NCBI RefSeq assembly: GCF_031846345.1
Contig: NZ_JAVRHX010000001.1
Location: forward strand, 1,741,027-1,805,026
Length of the DNA: 64,000 nucleotides
Direction: 5' to 3'
Source: Glaciecola petra
GTDB taxonomy: Bacteria > Pseudomonadota > Gammaproteobacteria > Enterobacterales > Alteromonadaceae
Made by a program: the position numbers and the translations under genes. Positions 27,741-36,398 of the stretch are shown in pieces (positions within the stretch are counted from its first letter, which is position 1; each line of letters starts with the position of its first letter). The notes below the pieces were generated by a model that was given only the letters and a program-made list of their open reading frames with translations, was not told where the DNA came from and did not search any database.

Positions 27741-27846
27741 TGTGGCAGCCATTAGGGGCCACACAACGATTACAACGCCGAATGGTCGGGTTGTAGTCAG
27801 CAACAATTTAACATTTAACATATTGCTTAATAGGAAGGATATGACC
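27741..27846 (+). promoter_or_regulatory. ROSE-like RNA thermometer in the ibpA leader
   Basis: The leader contains TGTGGC/GCCACA arms, then a long hairpin pairing ATTACAAC with GTTGTAGT and CCGA with TCGG (about 27769-27797). The last hairpin places TTGCT (27823-27827) opposite AGGA (27832-27835) across a four-base loop, including a G-G apposition. This short pairing over the ribosome-binding site AGGAAGG is the signature of ROSE-type thermometers of small heat-shock genes, which open when warm. The assignment is from pattern only. Confidence 0.72.
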
Positions 27847-28314
27847 ATGCGTACTATCGATTTATCTCCACTTTACCGTTCATTTATTGGCTCTGATCAC
27901 TTAGCGTCTATGATCGACGCGGCATCTCGCCAAGAAAAACAACAAACCTATCCACCGTACAACATTGAACTGTTGGACGAGGACAAATATCGTATAACCA
28001 TGGCAGTTGCCGGGTTCGCAAAAGAAGACGTAGTAATTGAGGTGCAGGAAAACACACTCAAAGTGCTGGGTACTAAAGAAAGCGGTAGCGATACGAAAAA
28101 CCAAAAGAGCAAAAACGAAAGTGAGCGAAAGTTTTTGCACAAAGGAATTTCTGAGCGAAACTTCGAACGTAAATTTCAGTTGGGTGATAATGTAAAAGTG
28201 CTTACGGCTGATTTACAGAATGGTTTGCTACATATTGATCTTGAGCGAGTTGTGCCCGAGGCACAAAAAGCAAAAAGAATTGAGATTGGAAGCAAACTAT
28301 ATGAGAACGAATAA
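27847..28314 (+). CDS. ibpA: IbpA-type small heat-shock protein (Hsp20)
   Basis: The protein (155 residues) binds unfolding proteins and keeps them ready for refolding by DnaK/ClpB. It starts MRTIDLSPLYRSFIG as in IbpA, has an alpha-crystallin domain at about 35-130 (with AGFAKEDVVIEV and NGLLHIDLERVVPE), and a C-terminal RIEIG stretch that serves as the IxI motif. The frame is open back to 27742, but that upstream part covers the RNA thermometer and promoter downstream edge. Of the ATG codons at 27841 and 27847, the second has the better spacing from AGGAAGG. A strong terminator follows. Confidence 0.93.
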   Translation: MRTIDLSPLYRSFIGSDHLASMIDAASRQEKQQTYPPYNIELLDEDKYRITMAVAGFAKEDVVIEVQENTLKVLGTKESGSDTKNQKSKNESERKFLHKGISERNFERKFQLGDNVKVLTADLQNGLLHIDLERVVPEAQKAKRIEIGSKLYENE

Positions 28315-28347
28315 ACTCAAAAAATAATATCATGTTTCCCTACCTGC

Positions 28348-28386
28348 AGAGCGCTCGGTGTACAACCTAGCGCTCTTTTTCTTTTA
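28348..28386 (+). terminator. Rho-independent terminator after ibpA
   Basis: AGAGCGCT (28348-28355) pairs with AGCGCTCT (28369-28376), extended by GGT/ACC around a five-base loop after one C-T mismatch, and is followed by TTTTTCTTTT. It is a textbook terminator, 34 bases after the ibpA stop. Confidence 0.9.
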
Positions 28387-28476
28387 TTTGAATGACAACA
28401 ATTTAACTACCTAAATTTACTCAACTTTTTAGCTATTTAGCCGCTATATACATATTGCAATGGGAACAAGGCAAAT

Positions 28477-28629
28477 ATGAAGCACACTATCCAGAATGAA
28501 AATTGTCTACGCATAAATACCATGTGTTATTGCTGCTTACCTGAAAAGCAAGCCATGTTTGTTCGCGCGCAAATTAATATATGTGTTCACACCCGCAATT
28601 CAGGACCAGAAAGTAAAGATGAATCTTAG
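28477..28629 (+). CDS. Candidate Cys-rich 50-residue small protein before the GGDEF gene
   Basis: An ATG at 28477 with AAGG six bases upstream opens 50 codons ending in TAG at 28627. The stop overlaps the likely ATG (28619) of the GGDEF/EAL gene by 11 bases, an arrangement typical of translational coupling. The peptide has five Cys (including a CYCC cluster near residues 17-20), no membrane segment, and no family I recognise. It may be a real small protein, a coupling leader, or a chance frame. Confidence 0.3.
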   Translation: MKHTIQNENCLRINTMCYCCLPEKQAMFVRAQINICVHTRNSGPESKDES

Positions 28630-30340
28630 AGCTAAAACTTTCCTTCCCCTACTAGCAATTGCAATTATCCCAATAATAATTTTCGGTATATACGCATATG
28701 CTGGTCCCGGACTTACTGAGCAAACAGAGCTGATTAATAAAACCTTTTTATTAATGTGTATAGCAACCTTTATAATCGTCATAATGGTGTTTGCTTATAT
28801 GAACAAAGCCTTGCTGAAACCAATAGAAGAAATGCAGTCAATAGCGACTAACATTACGCTTGGGAAAACGGAGATTGCCCTTTCTCCATTAAAGCAAGAC
28901 GATGAATTAGGTGCTTTGTCGCGCAGAATCATACAAATGCGAAACCAAATCAAACATCAAAATAAATCCATAAACAAACTCACCTATTTTGATAGCTTAA
29001 CAAATCTGCCCAATCGGCATTTCTTTGAATTAGTTTTAGCTGAAAAGGTTCGTAAATCAAAACAACAAAACAAACACTTTACGGTAGCAATTTTAGATCT
29101 TGATAATTTCAAACAAATTAACGATTCTTTAGGGCATATTGCAGGCGATAAGTTTCTGCAGTCGGTTTCTAAACGCATTGAAAGTAGCTTGAAAATAGAA
29201 ATGCTAAATAGTGTAAATATCAACAAAATCGACCTTTCCAAAAATTTTCTTGCCCGCCTTGGTGGAGATGAATTTGTATTAGTTATCAATAAACTCGAAT
29301 TATCCGAAACGCCTCTTGATAAGGTCAAGACCCTTCCTGACATTTTTGCGACCAGTTTTTTCATTCAAGGTAATGATGTCAATGTTTCGGTAAGTGTTGG
29401 TGTTGCGCAGTATCCTGAACACGGACATTCGCCCGCAGAACTATTTAAAAGCGCTGACCTTGCTTTGTATAATGCAAAAAATAATGGGAAGAACAAAATT
29501 GCTCTATACAACGGGCAAATGAGTAGCCTAAATGTCAATCGGCTGAAAATTGGCAAATTACTCAGTGATGCGATAAACGAAGAACAATTTAGACTTGAGT
29601 TTCGCCCACGTATTAACTTGCACGATTACTCCTTTAATTGCTACGAAGCACAGATTCGGTGGGACAGTCCATTATTAGGCGACGTTAATCCTATGTCGCT
29701 TATTGGGATAGCAGAAGACAGCAAGCAAATAAATAAACTGGGGGCATGGGTTATTGCAAGTACGGTTAAGCAGTTATTTAAATGGAAAAAAAGGGGGTTT
29801 TATGACTTCCGAATATCTATTAACATATCTTACCTACAACTGGATAAACTCGATCTAACTGCAACAATTAAATGCTTACTTGCCTTATATCAAGTACCAG
29901 CAGAACAACTTGAAATAGAAATTACTGAATCAGTTTTTAACCAAGACGAACTGCTAGTAATAGAAATACTTGAAGCATTAAAAGAACTAGGAGTTGTTGT
30001 CACGCTGGATAATTCCGGCATAGGCCATGCTTCAGTGAAAAACCTGAATCGTTTTCATTTCGACAAAGTAAAATTTGCCCCTCTTTTCTTACAAAGTGTG
30101 GTGGAAAACGAAGAAAACCAAAAACTGTTTAAAAATATATTGCATCTAGCAAAAGAGCTAGGTACTAAAACAGTTGCTAAAGGCATTGAAACCAGCTCAA
30201 TGCATGAACTTATTTTACTATTGGGCTGCCAAGAAGCACAAGGGTTTTACTATTCTAAAACCTTAGACAAGGAAGCAGCCGAAGTTTACATGCAAAGTAT
30301 GAAAGAAAAAAAGCGCTATCACTTAAAGTGTGTTAACTGA
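28619..30340 (+). CDS. Membrane GGDEF domain protein with degenerate EAL domain
   Basis: From ATG 28619 the protein has 573 residues: two transmembrane segments (about 8-27 and 42-59), a HAMP-like/linker helix, a GGDEF domain (about 125-295, with intact LGGDEF) and an EAL-like domain (about 305-565). GGDEF domains make cyclic di-GMP. The EAL part looks inactive: the EAL triad reads EAQ, the DDFGTG loop reads DNSGIG, and the VAEGVET motif reads VAKGIET. It is thus likely a diguanylate cyclase with a regulatory or binding EAL-like module. A TTG at 28559 would add 20 residues, but it has no good ribosome-binding site. Between the two membrane segments is only a short periplasmic loop. Confidence 0.87.
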   Translation: MNLRAKTFLPLLAIAIIPIIIFGIYAYAGPGLTEQTELINKTFLLMCIATFIIVIMVFAYMNKALLKPIEEMQSIATNITLGKTEIALSPLKQDDELGALSRRIIQMRNQIKHQNKSINKLTYFDSLTNLPNRHFFELVLAEKVRKSKQQNKHFTVAILDLDNFKQINDSLGHIAGDKFLQSVSKRIESSLKIEMLNSVNINKIDLSKNFLARLGGDEFVLVINKLELSETPLDKVKTLPDIFATSFFIQGNDVNVSVSVGVAQYPEHGHSPAELFKSADLALYNAKNNGKNKIALYNGQMSSLNVNRLKIGKLLSDAINEEQFRLEFRPRINLHDYSFNCYEAQIRWDSPLLGDVNPMSLIGIAEDSKQINKLGAWVIASTVKQLFKWKKRGFYDFRISINISYLQLDKLDLTATIKCLLALYQVPAEQLEIEITESVFNQDELLVIEILEALKELGVVVTLDNSGIGHASVKNLNRFHFDKVKFAPLFLQSVVENEENQKLFKNILHLAKELGTKTVAKGIETSSMHELILLLGCQEAQGFYYSKTLDKEAAEVYMQSMKEKKRYHLKCVN

Positions 30341-30453
30341 GCGGTTTACTATGCCACTTTTTTTTGAGCTTAGCATTAGACTGTACATGTAAATTATTTA
30401 ATTAATCGGAATCGGGCGATAACTCGTTTAAATATAAAAAAGCGAGTTTTATT

Positions 30454-31008
30454 ATGGGCAGTGCAGTCGAAAACCGAAAAATACTGGTACAACTTGTAAA
30501 CCTTGAAGGCAAAAACTGCGGGTATGCGGAAAAGATAAGTGCTCATGAAAAAGGGCAACTTCATCTCGCTTTTTCTATTTTGTTTTACCAGCATCATGAA
30601 GATGGCTTGCATTATTTACTGCAAGAAAGGGCACCCGATAAGTATCATAGTGGTGGACTGTGGACCAACACCTGTTGTTCTCATCCTCTACCCAACGAAC
30701 CTATTTTCACTGCCGCGACAAGAAGACTAAACGAGGAATTGGGGATCAAAGATAAAATGTCGTTTATCCACCTTGGAAATATTATCTATCGAGAGTCCTT
30801 AGATAATAATATGATTGAGCACGAATACGACGCAATCATAGCTGCAGAGCCAACTAGTCTCACTATGAACCTCAACCCAGAAGAGGTACGCAATGTTAGA
30901 TGGTGGCATCAAAATGAAATTGATGATGTATTAAAAAATGCACCTGAAACCTTTACCGTATGGTTTTCAAAGGTATACAAACGTGTTAGAGACCATGCTA
31001 ATCGTTAA
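30454..31008 (+). CDS. idi: Isopentenyl-diphosphate delta-isomerase type 1
   Basis: Idi interconverts IPP and DMAPP, the starting units for GGPP. The 184-residue protein is the Nudix-fold type 1 enzyme: GLWTNTCCSHP contains the active-site Cys, ATRRLNEELGI is the Nudix-like helix, and EHEYDAI holds the catalytic/metal Glu. It stands on plus, convergent with blh, and only 12 bases separate the two stop codons. This suggests it supplies precursor to the retinal pathway. Promoter elements are not clear, and the ribosome-binding site (GCGAG) is weak. Confidence 0.93.
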   Translation: MGSAVENRKILVQLVNLEGKNCGYAEKISAHEKGQLHLAFSILFYQHHEDGLHYLLQERAPDKYHSGGLWTNTCCSHPLPNEPIFTAATRRLNEELGIKDKMSFIHLGNIIYRESLDNNMIEHEYDAIIAAEPTSLTMNLNPEEVRNVRWWHQNEIDDVLKNAPETFTVWFSKVYKRVRDHANR

Positions 31009-31020
31009 ATGATTGAAACT

Positions 31021-31902
31021 CTAGTGCTGCAATGATTGCTGGCGTTGCCAAACATCAATTAACACCATATGCGCGACAGTTAAACCGAATAAGCCAATGA
31101 ATACCAATCTTAAAATATCAGTCATTGGTGCACTGTTTGGTAACAACCACCAAGCAAGCGAGCCGCCAACAACCGTTGCCAAAACAATTGGTGCTGATAT
31201 TAGTACCATTCCCTTAAAGTTCAAATCCAGCGATTGCGATACTGCTAACCAGTGCTTCGCTGAGTGAAGTAAGCAAAAATACAACACAAAATGCACTAGA
31301 GGTGGTAATAAAACCGCACTTAAAAGCAAACCCATGATCTCTATAATCTGCCATTTTATTTTTCTTAGTTCCTTTGATAGTTTTTTGATTTGTACGAGTA
31401 AAAATACAAAACTCAATATTGCTAAAAGCTGCATTGCTAGGCTAATTAAAGTTGCGTGTGCTTCGGGTACTAAGAGCTTGGTAAAACTCTCAATAATAGA
31501 AGCTTTATAGACTAGTGATGGTGCGCAAAGCACAACCGCTGCAAACGCGAGCGCTATCTTTTTTGGCAGCAGTTTGGCCCAATCTGAAGAAAAGTGATAA
31601 ACAGAAATGAGCAAAAATACAGACAGCCCAAAGGCTGGGAACATTAACCAAATTGAAATACTAATAAGAGTGACAAAAACATACAGTCCGAGAAAAGCCA
31701 CTTGCCACTGTATTGATGGTTTAGTTTTCAAACCCTTAGCGATATAAAAATCTAAAGCTCCGTGAGGGATACCAATAGTAATAATCGCTAATAGAAATAG
31801 CAAAGCGGCTACCGTATCGGGCAACGCTACATTAAACGCTAGCATGATGAATACTAGCGCAACCGAAGTTGAATAAAATTTAGAGACGCTATTATTAGGC
31901 AT
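31021..31902 (-). CDS. blh: Beta-carotene 15,15'-dioxygenase Blh (retinal formation)
   Basis: Blh/Brp proteins cleave beta-carotene into two retinal molecules. The 293-residue protein is almost wholly hydrophobic, with some eight membrane helices. Conserved His motifs thought to bind iron are visible: GIPHGALDF near residues 44-52, SVYHFSSDW near 100, and LHSAKHW near 210. It is the last gene of the minus-strand crt run; its ATG follows the crtY stop with no gap. Its presence means the carotenoid made here is meant at least in part for the rhodopsin chromophore. Confidence 0.92.
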   Translation of the reverse strand: MPNNSVSKFYSTSVALVFIMLAFNVALPDTVAALLFLLAIITIGIPHGALDFYIAKGLKTKPSIQWQVAFLGLYVFVTLISISIWLMFPAFGLSVFLLISVYHFSSDWAKLLPKKIALAFAAVVLCAPSLVYKASIIESFTKLLVPEAHATLISLAMQLLAILSFVFLLVQIKKLSKELRKIKWQIIEIMGLLLSAVLLPPLVHFVLYFCLLHSAKHWLAVSQSLDLNFKGMVLISAPIVLATVVGGSLAWWLLPNSAPMTDILRLVFIGLFGLTVAHMVLIDVWQRQQSLQH

Positions 31903-33066
31903 TTATTTTCTTCGCTTGTAATACGAAAACAAGTAAACAATCAGTCCCTTTAAAAACAGCCATTTTGGCATTATTATGATCGCTCTAAGCAAATCCTTTG
32001 TGCTTGCCTTTTCACTCATAAATCTAGCAAATGAAGCTGCACCCATCCCTTTGGCAAATTTAAAAAAAATTTCTGGGCCCTTTTCCTTATTACGACTGAT
32101 GACCGTAAGAAAAACGTCGTCAAGCCATCGGTATAGCTGAGTAATAGGTGCAATTTTTCGTAGCTTTTTTGTGGCACAATACTCATCTGCCAACGCAGAT
32201 GCCCATCGCTGAATGGGTAAAAAGCAATACCCCGTCGAGGCTCTCATTGCTCCGCCGGCAATCCCCCCTTTAACTATGATACTTGTACTGGGTGATGACG
32301 AATCATCGATGTTGAACATAGGTAATACACCGTTTTCACTACGAACAAGCGTGTAACCTTTGCCATCAGTTAATGCATTGAGTGCGGTCTGTATTCTTTG
32401 TTGAAGCAAACATTCACTGGCGGGTGAGGTATCAAAACAAGTGTACTCAACTAACGCATGTGTTTCACTGAAGGGCAATACATATAAAAATTCAATGCCG
32501 ATATCATCGTGTTTGAGGTTTTCCATTACCAGTGCTTTTTTATCGTTAAAACAGGCTTCTTTTGTTGTCACTTCGATGCCATAAAAACACTGATACATTG
32601 CGTTTTTCGGCGTTTGCATTGGGCTAATTCTAGTGTCTATGACTGCATTGCCAGTAAATTTTATACCACTTGTATACAAACTTGCGCATGTCTCTTCTTG
32701 CGTCAAGTTATCAATCGTTTGGTTAAATTCAAGATTAAAATTATCGTTGCATGAAACAACATACTCCGCAAGTTCAAAAAAATCTTTAGCATCAATACAT
32801 GAATAAGCTTGAGATTGGCACTCATGTTCGATTGATTGATCTTGGTAACTGAAACGCCAAATTAGCCATTGACGTTTGATAATTTTGCTAAGGTAATCTG
32901 GCATATCCTCTTGCTGCCAGAAACTCCAGGTTTTATTGGTATTAAATCCCGATTTAGCCTCTAGTATTAGTACCCGACCTCGATAAGCGCGTTCATTTAG
33001 TGCAAGTAAAAACGAAAGACCAGCTGCCCCTGCACCTATGATTATCAAATCGTAATGAGTACTCAT
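31903..33066 (-). CDS. crtY: Lycopene beta-cyclase CrtY
   Basis: CrtY closes the ends of lycopene to give beta-carotene. The 387-residue protein starts with the dinucleotide-binding motif IIGAGAAGLS (about 9-18), continues with KTWSFW (conserved in CrtY-type cyclases) and contains GGIAGGAMRASTGYCF in its C-terminal half. The length is normal. It is directly followed by blh and lies nine bases after crtB, so the message couples cyclisation and cleavage. Confidence 0.93.
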   Translation of the reverse strand: MSTHYDLIIIGAGAAGLSFLLALNERAYRGRVLILEAKSGFNTNKTWSFWQQEDMPDYLSKIIKRQWLIWRFSYQDQSIEHECQSQAYSCIDAKDFFELAEYVVSCNDNFNLEFNQTIDNLTQEETCASLYTSGIKFTGNAVIDTRISPMQTPKNAMYQCFYGIEVTTKEACFNDKKALVMENLKHDDIGIEFLYVLPFSETHALVEYTCFDTSPASECLLQQRIQTALNALTDGKGYTLVRSENGVLPMFNIDDSSSPSTSIIVKGGIAGGAMRASTGYCFLPIQRWASALADEYCATKKLRKIAPITQLYRWLDDVFLTVISRNKEKGPEIFFKFAKGMGAASFARFMSEKASTKDLLRAIIIMPKWLFLKGLIVYLFSYYKRRK

Positions 33067-33075
33067 TTCACAATA

Positions 33076-33993
33076 TCATTTAATATCGACCAAATCTTTG
33101 ATTGCATAATGTAGCACAGACTCATGTGCTTGTGGCTGTAACGAAGCGCTTAAATTGAAGCTTTCGACAATACAGCGTAGCGCAACTTTCAACTTTCGGG
33201 CCTTAGGAACAACACATCTACCCTCTGTGTAGTTGTAGCCGCGTTCTTGAATAACTCTGCCTATCTCTTTGTAAACATTTGCCGCTACAAAAATACCTAG
33301 CTGATTCTTCTTTGGTATGTATGAAATGCCGTTTATGCCACTTACATAATATCGTTCTGCAAGCGCTAATAAGCGTTTAACCGCCCCAATAACTTGCGCT
33401 TTTTGCTCTTTTTTTGGATTGGCTATAGATTCTGCTGTCATGTTGTCAACCCAATCACCGGGAATATAACGCCGTCCATTTTTAGCATCCTCAAGCACGT
33501 CTCTGGCGATATTGGTTAACTGCATACCTATACCTAAATCAACAGCGAAAGAGTTTGCATATGCCGGTGCCTTTAAGATTGGAGACATCATTAAACCAAC
33601 TACACCAGCGACTAAATAGGCGTATTGAATAAGGTCTTCTTGTGTTTGCAAGGCTACAGTTTCAGAATCCATTTGTACGCCTTCAATGAGCTGAAGCCCG
33701 TGCCTTCTGTTGATATCATGTTGTTCACATAACGCGATAAAATCTTGCACAAGTAAATGAGTTCTAGTGTTATTTTTAATGCCATGCTCAATTTCGTGCA
33801 GCTCATTTAACGCATCATGAAGATTACCATTTTTTGGTTCATCCACAATATCGTCTATTACACGGCAAAAACCATATAGTCGAGCGGCATCAATGCCGGT
33901 ATCTTTTTCTAAAAACCAACGCGCAAAATTAAAAGACTTACCATGTTGTTTTAGCAAGTCGATAGCGTTTGCTCGACTATTGATGTTATGCAT
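33076..33993 (-). CDS. crtB: Phytoene synthase CrtB
   Basis: CrtB joins two GGPP molecules to make phytoene. The protein has the two acidic substrate-binding regions, VIDDIVDE (about 45-52) and NIARDVLEDAKNGRRYIP (about 162-179). I use the ATG at 33993, giving about 305 residues; a TTG at 34005 would add four more and cannot be excluded, as neither has a clear ribosome-binding site. The gene overlaps the end of crtI by eight bases from the ATG. Its place and orientation fit a single crtE-I-B-Y-blh transcript. Confidence 0.92.
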   Translation of the reverse strand: MHNINSRANAIDLLKQHGKSFNFARWFLEKDTGIDAARLYGFCRVIDDIVDEPKNGNLHDALNELHEIEHGIKNNTRTHLLVQDFIALCEQHDINRRHGLQLIEGVQMDSETVALQTQEDLIQYAYLVAGVVGLMMSPILKAPAYANSFAVDLGIGMQLTNIARDVLEDAKNGRRYIPGDWVDNMTAESIANPKKEQKAQVIGAVKRLLALAERYYVSGINGISYIPKKNQLGIFVAANVYKEIGRVIQERGYNYTEGRCVVPKARKLKVALRCIVESFNLSASLQPQAHESVLHYAIKDLVDIK

Positions 33994-35515
33994 TGCTGGA
34001 CTCAATCAACTTATCAACTACTTTAGCTGACGATAATACACCTGGCAATCCTGCCCCCGGATGAGTACCAGCACCAGCAAGATAAAGATTACTCGGCCCT
34101 TCCGCCTTGTTGTGAAAGCGAAACCATGCTGATTGCGTGAAGGTAGGCGCAATAGAAAAACCGCTTCCACTTACACTAGAATAGTCATTCTCAAAGTCAG
34201 CAGGCGTTTTAATAATTCTGTGCACCAGACTTTGCGTTAGCCCGGGCATGATTGACTCTTCTAAAGCTTTTATCACCTTATCTGCGTATGCTTCTTTCTC
34301 CTGTTCCCAATCAATGCCTGACAAATTATTTGGCACGGGTGACAGCACATAAAATGAATCACAGCCTTCTGGCGCCAAACTTGGATCGGTAGCTGTTGGC
34401 CTGTGTAGATATAATGAAAAGTCGTCTGCTAATATCTTCTTGTCAAAGATATCATCCAGTAAGCTTTGGTAGCGCTTGCCAAGCCAAATAGTATGGTGAA
34501 CAACTGACTCATACTTTTTATCGGTACCAAAATACAGTACAAACAAACCCATCGATAAGCTTGCATATTTTGTCTTAAGCTTTGCGCCCATGTTTTGTTC
34601 ATTACGTGGAACTAACTTGGTATATAGGTGTTTAGGATCGACATTCGACACCACCTTATCGCAAGAAAGGATGCCCTTTTCAGTGACAACTGCTGTTATA
34701 TTCTTGTTGGCTATTTCAAGGCCTGTTACCTTGGTATTGAGTTGAATATCAATGCCCTCTTCACGCATCAATTGCTCAAAGCCATTGACCATTGCGGCAG
34801 TTCCACCCATAGCAAAATGCACACCCCACTTTCGCTCAAGGAAATGAATAAGACTATAGATGCTCGTCGTTGAAAACGGGTTACCCCCGACGAGTAAAGG
34901 TTGTATAGAAAACGCCTGACGTAGCTTATCGTGTTTCAAAAATGCACATACCATTTGCCAAACACTCCGATAACACTTTAAACGTATTAATGCAGGCACT
35001 TGTTTTAGCATTGTTGTTATTTTATCAAACGGCTGGTCAGCAAGCTGAGTAAATCCTACTTCAAAAATATCGTTACTTTGTTCAAGCAAGTTTAAATAAC
35101 CCTGTGCATCTTCTTCACTAATAGCTCTAATTTGCGCTAGCGTATCTTCTACTGTACCACCATAATCAAAGGTTGAACCATCGGGATATACAAATCTGTA
35201 CCATGGCTCTACTGGAACGAGGTTGATGTAGTCTGATAGCTGCTTATCAAATAATTCGAATAACTCTTCAAATAGAAATGGCGCAGTCACCACTGTTGGA
35301 CCGGCATCATATACAAAGCCATCTTTCTCATATTGCTGGGCTCGACCGCCTAAACGCTCGCATTGGTCAACCAATGTGACCGAGTAACCTTTTGCCCGCA
35401 ATCTCAATGCAGAAGCTATCCCACCAAAACCACCACCAATGACTACAGCATTTGCATTATTAATAATTTCTCTCCACGCTTTGTATAAGTTCCTCTGCCA
35501 CTTTTCTGACTTCAA
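33986..35515 (-). CDS. crtI: Phytoene desaturase CrtI
   Basis: CrtI introduces four double bonds into phytoene to give lycopene. The protein begins with the FAD-binding motif VVIGGGFGGIASALRL and ends with the CrtI signature NLYLAGAGTHPGAGLPGV. The start is unclear. The reading frame has no ATG or GTG before the FAD motif; the first usable standard codon is a TTG at 35515, which has no ribosome-binding site and adds about 17 unusual residues that overlap the end of crtE. A GGAGAG (35475-35470) sits five bases before an in-frame ATT at 35464 that overlaps the crtE stop. Coordinates given are the maximal frame. Confidence 0.9.
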   Translation of the reverse strand: MKSEKWQRNLYKAWREIINNANAVVIGGGFGGIASALRLRAKGYSVTLVDQCERLGGRAQQYEKDGFVYDAGPTVVTAPFLFEELFELFDKQLSDYINLVPVEPWYRFVYPDGSTFDYGGTVEDTLAQIRAISEEDAQGYLNLLEQSNDIFEVGFTQLADQPFDKITTMLKQVPALIRLKCYRSVWQMVCAFLKHDKLRQAFSIQPLLVGGNPFSTTSIYSLIHFLERKWGVHFAMGGTAAMVNGFEQLMREEGIDIQLNTKVTGLEIANKNITAVVTEKGILSCDKVVSNVDPKHLYTKLVPRNEQNMGAKLKTKYASLSMGLFVLYFGTDKKYESVVHHTIWLGKRYQSLLDDIFDKKILADDFSLYLHRPTATDPSLAPEGCDSFYVLSPVPNNLSGIDWEQEKEAYADKVIKALEESIMPGLTQSLVHRIIKTPADFENDYSSVSGSGFSIAPTFTQSAWFRFHNKAEGPSNLYLAGAGTHPGAGLPGVLSSAKVVDKLIESSNA

Positions 35516-36311
35516 GTGCGCAGTTATTAGGTAATAATGCGAGTTCTTTTTGGCACATCATGAGTAAGTATTTAACACGGTTTTTCGCAATAAACATTGC
35601 GTCCTCGTCAGACGACTGATTAGCTAGTAAACTAACGATGTTTAAAGTGTTGGACCCCTTATCGCTTTGGTAATCACCCATGTCATCATGTATCTGATAA
35701 GCAATAGCAAACTTCGCAGCGATGTAATTGACGCTATCTAATAAATCAAAGCGATGACTTAGAATCATTGGCATAGATAGTGCGAGTCTAAACAGCGGAC
35801 CGGATTTTCTTGCTGCGATTTCTTCATATTGCTTTGAGTCAATAATCTGCTCTTTGTCGAGGTCCATGGTTTGACCTTGAACCGTTTCGCCTACCGCTTT
35901 TGTCATTTCGAGCAGTGCTGCACGCATAGTATGGACATCTTTAATATCAGCAATAGCTGCGTAGGCAGCGTTGATCATTGCGTCGCCTGTGCAAATAGCC
36001 CTCGGTTGGCCAAACTTTTTCCAAACAGCTGGTTGACCTCGCCTAACTTCATCACCGTCCTGTAAATCATCATGGACTAGTGACGCATTGTGCAAAAGTT
36101 CGATAGCGGAAGCACAACAGATAATGTCATTAGTATCTAATCCTAACTGGATGCCGGCATGAACGCATATTTTAGCTCTCGTCCTTGAACCACCCGACGA
36201 AAGGTGAAAGATAGCGGCTGCATCATTTTCTACAAACTTGTGTAAGTGCTGTTCTGTCAGTACGAGTATGTCTTTTATAATGTTTTTTGATATTAGACTT
36301 ACGTTCTTCAT
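35460..36311 (-). CDS. crtE: Geranylgeranyl diphosphate synthase-type prenyltransferase CrtE
   Basis: This trans-isoprenyl diphosphate synthase (283 residues) should make GGPP for phytoene synthase. The first Asp-rich motif is DDLQDGDEVRRG (about 81-92) and the second is DDMGD near 200. The residue five positions before the first motif is a small Ala, consistent with products longer than FPP, though chain length is inferred mainly from the operon. It follows the opsin gene across a strong terminator and overlaps the crtI frame at its end. Confidence 0.9.
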   Translation of the reverse strand: MKNVSLISKNIIKDILVLTEQHLHKFVENDAAAIFHLSSGGSRTRAKICVHAGIQLGLDTNDIICCASAIELLHNASLVHDDLQDGDEVRRGQPAVWKKFGQPRAICTGDAMINAAYAAIADIKDVHTMRAALLEMTKAVGETVQGQTMDLDKEQIIDSKQYEEIAARKSGPLFRLALSMPMILSHRFDLLDSVNYIAAKFAIAYQIHDDMGDYQSDKGSNTLNIVSLLANQSSDEDAMFIAKNRVKYLLMMCQKELALLPNNCALEVRKVAEELIQSVERNY

Positions 36312-36324
36312 GACTTTTCTCTAA

Positions 36325-36365
36325 TAAAAAAGCCAACCTATCACAATCTAGGTATTAGGTTGGCT
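36325..36365 (-). terminator. Strong terminator between the opsin and crtE
   Basis: Read on minus, AGCCAACCTA (36365-36356) and TAGGTTGGCT (36340-36331) form a perfect 10-bp stem with a 15-base loop, followed by six T (36330-36325). It lies 33 bases after the opsin stop and 14 bases before the crtE start, so crt expression depends on readthrough unless there is a hidden promoter. Confidence 0.88.
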
Positions 36366-36398
36366 ATGTTCTATTTAAGTAAACTCATCAATATGAAT

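Noticed and set aside
27742..27846. N-terminal extension of the small heat-shock protein
   Set aside because: The extension lies in the heat-shock leader; IbpA homology and the AGGAAGG site point to the ATG at 27847.
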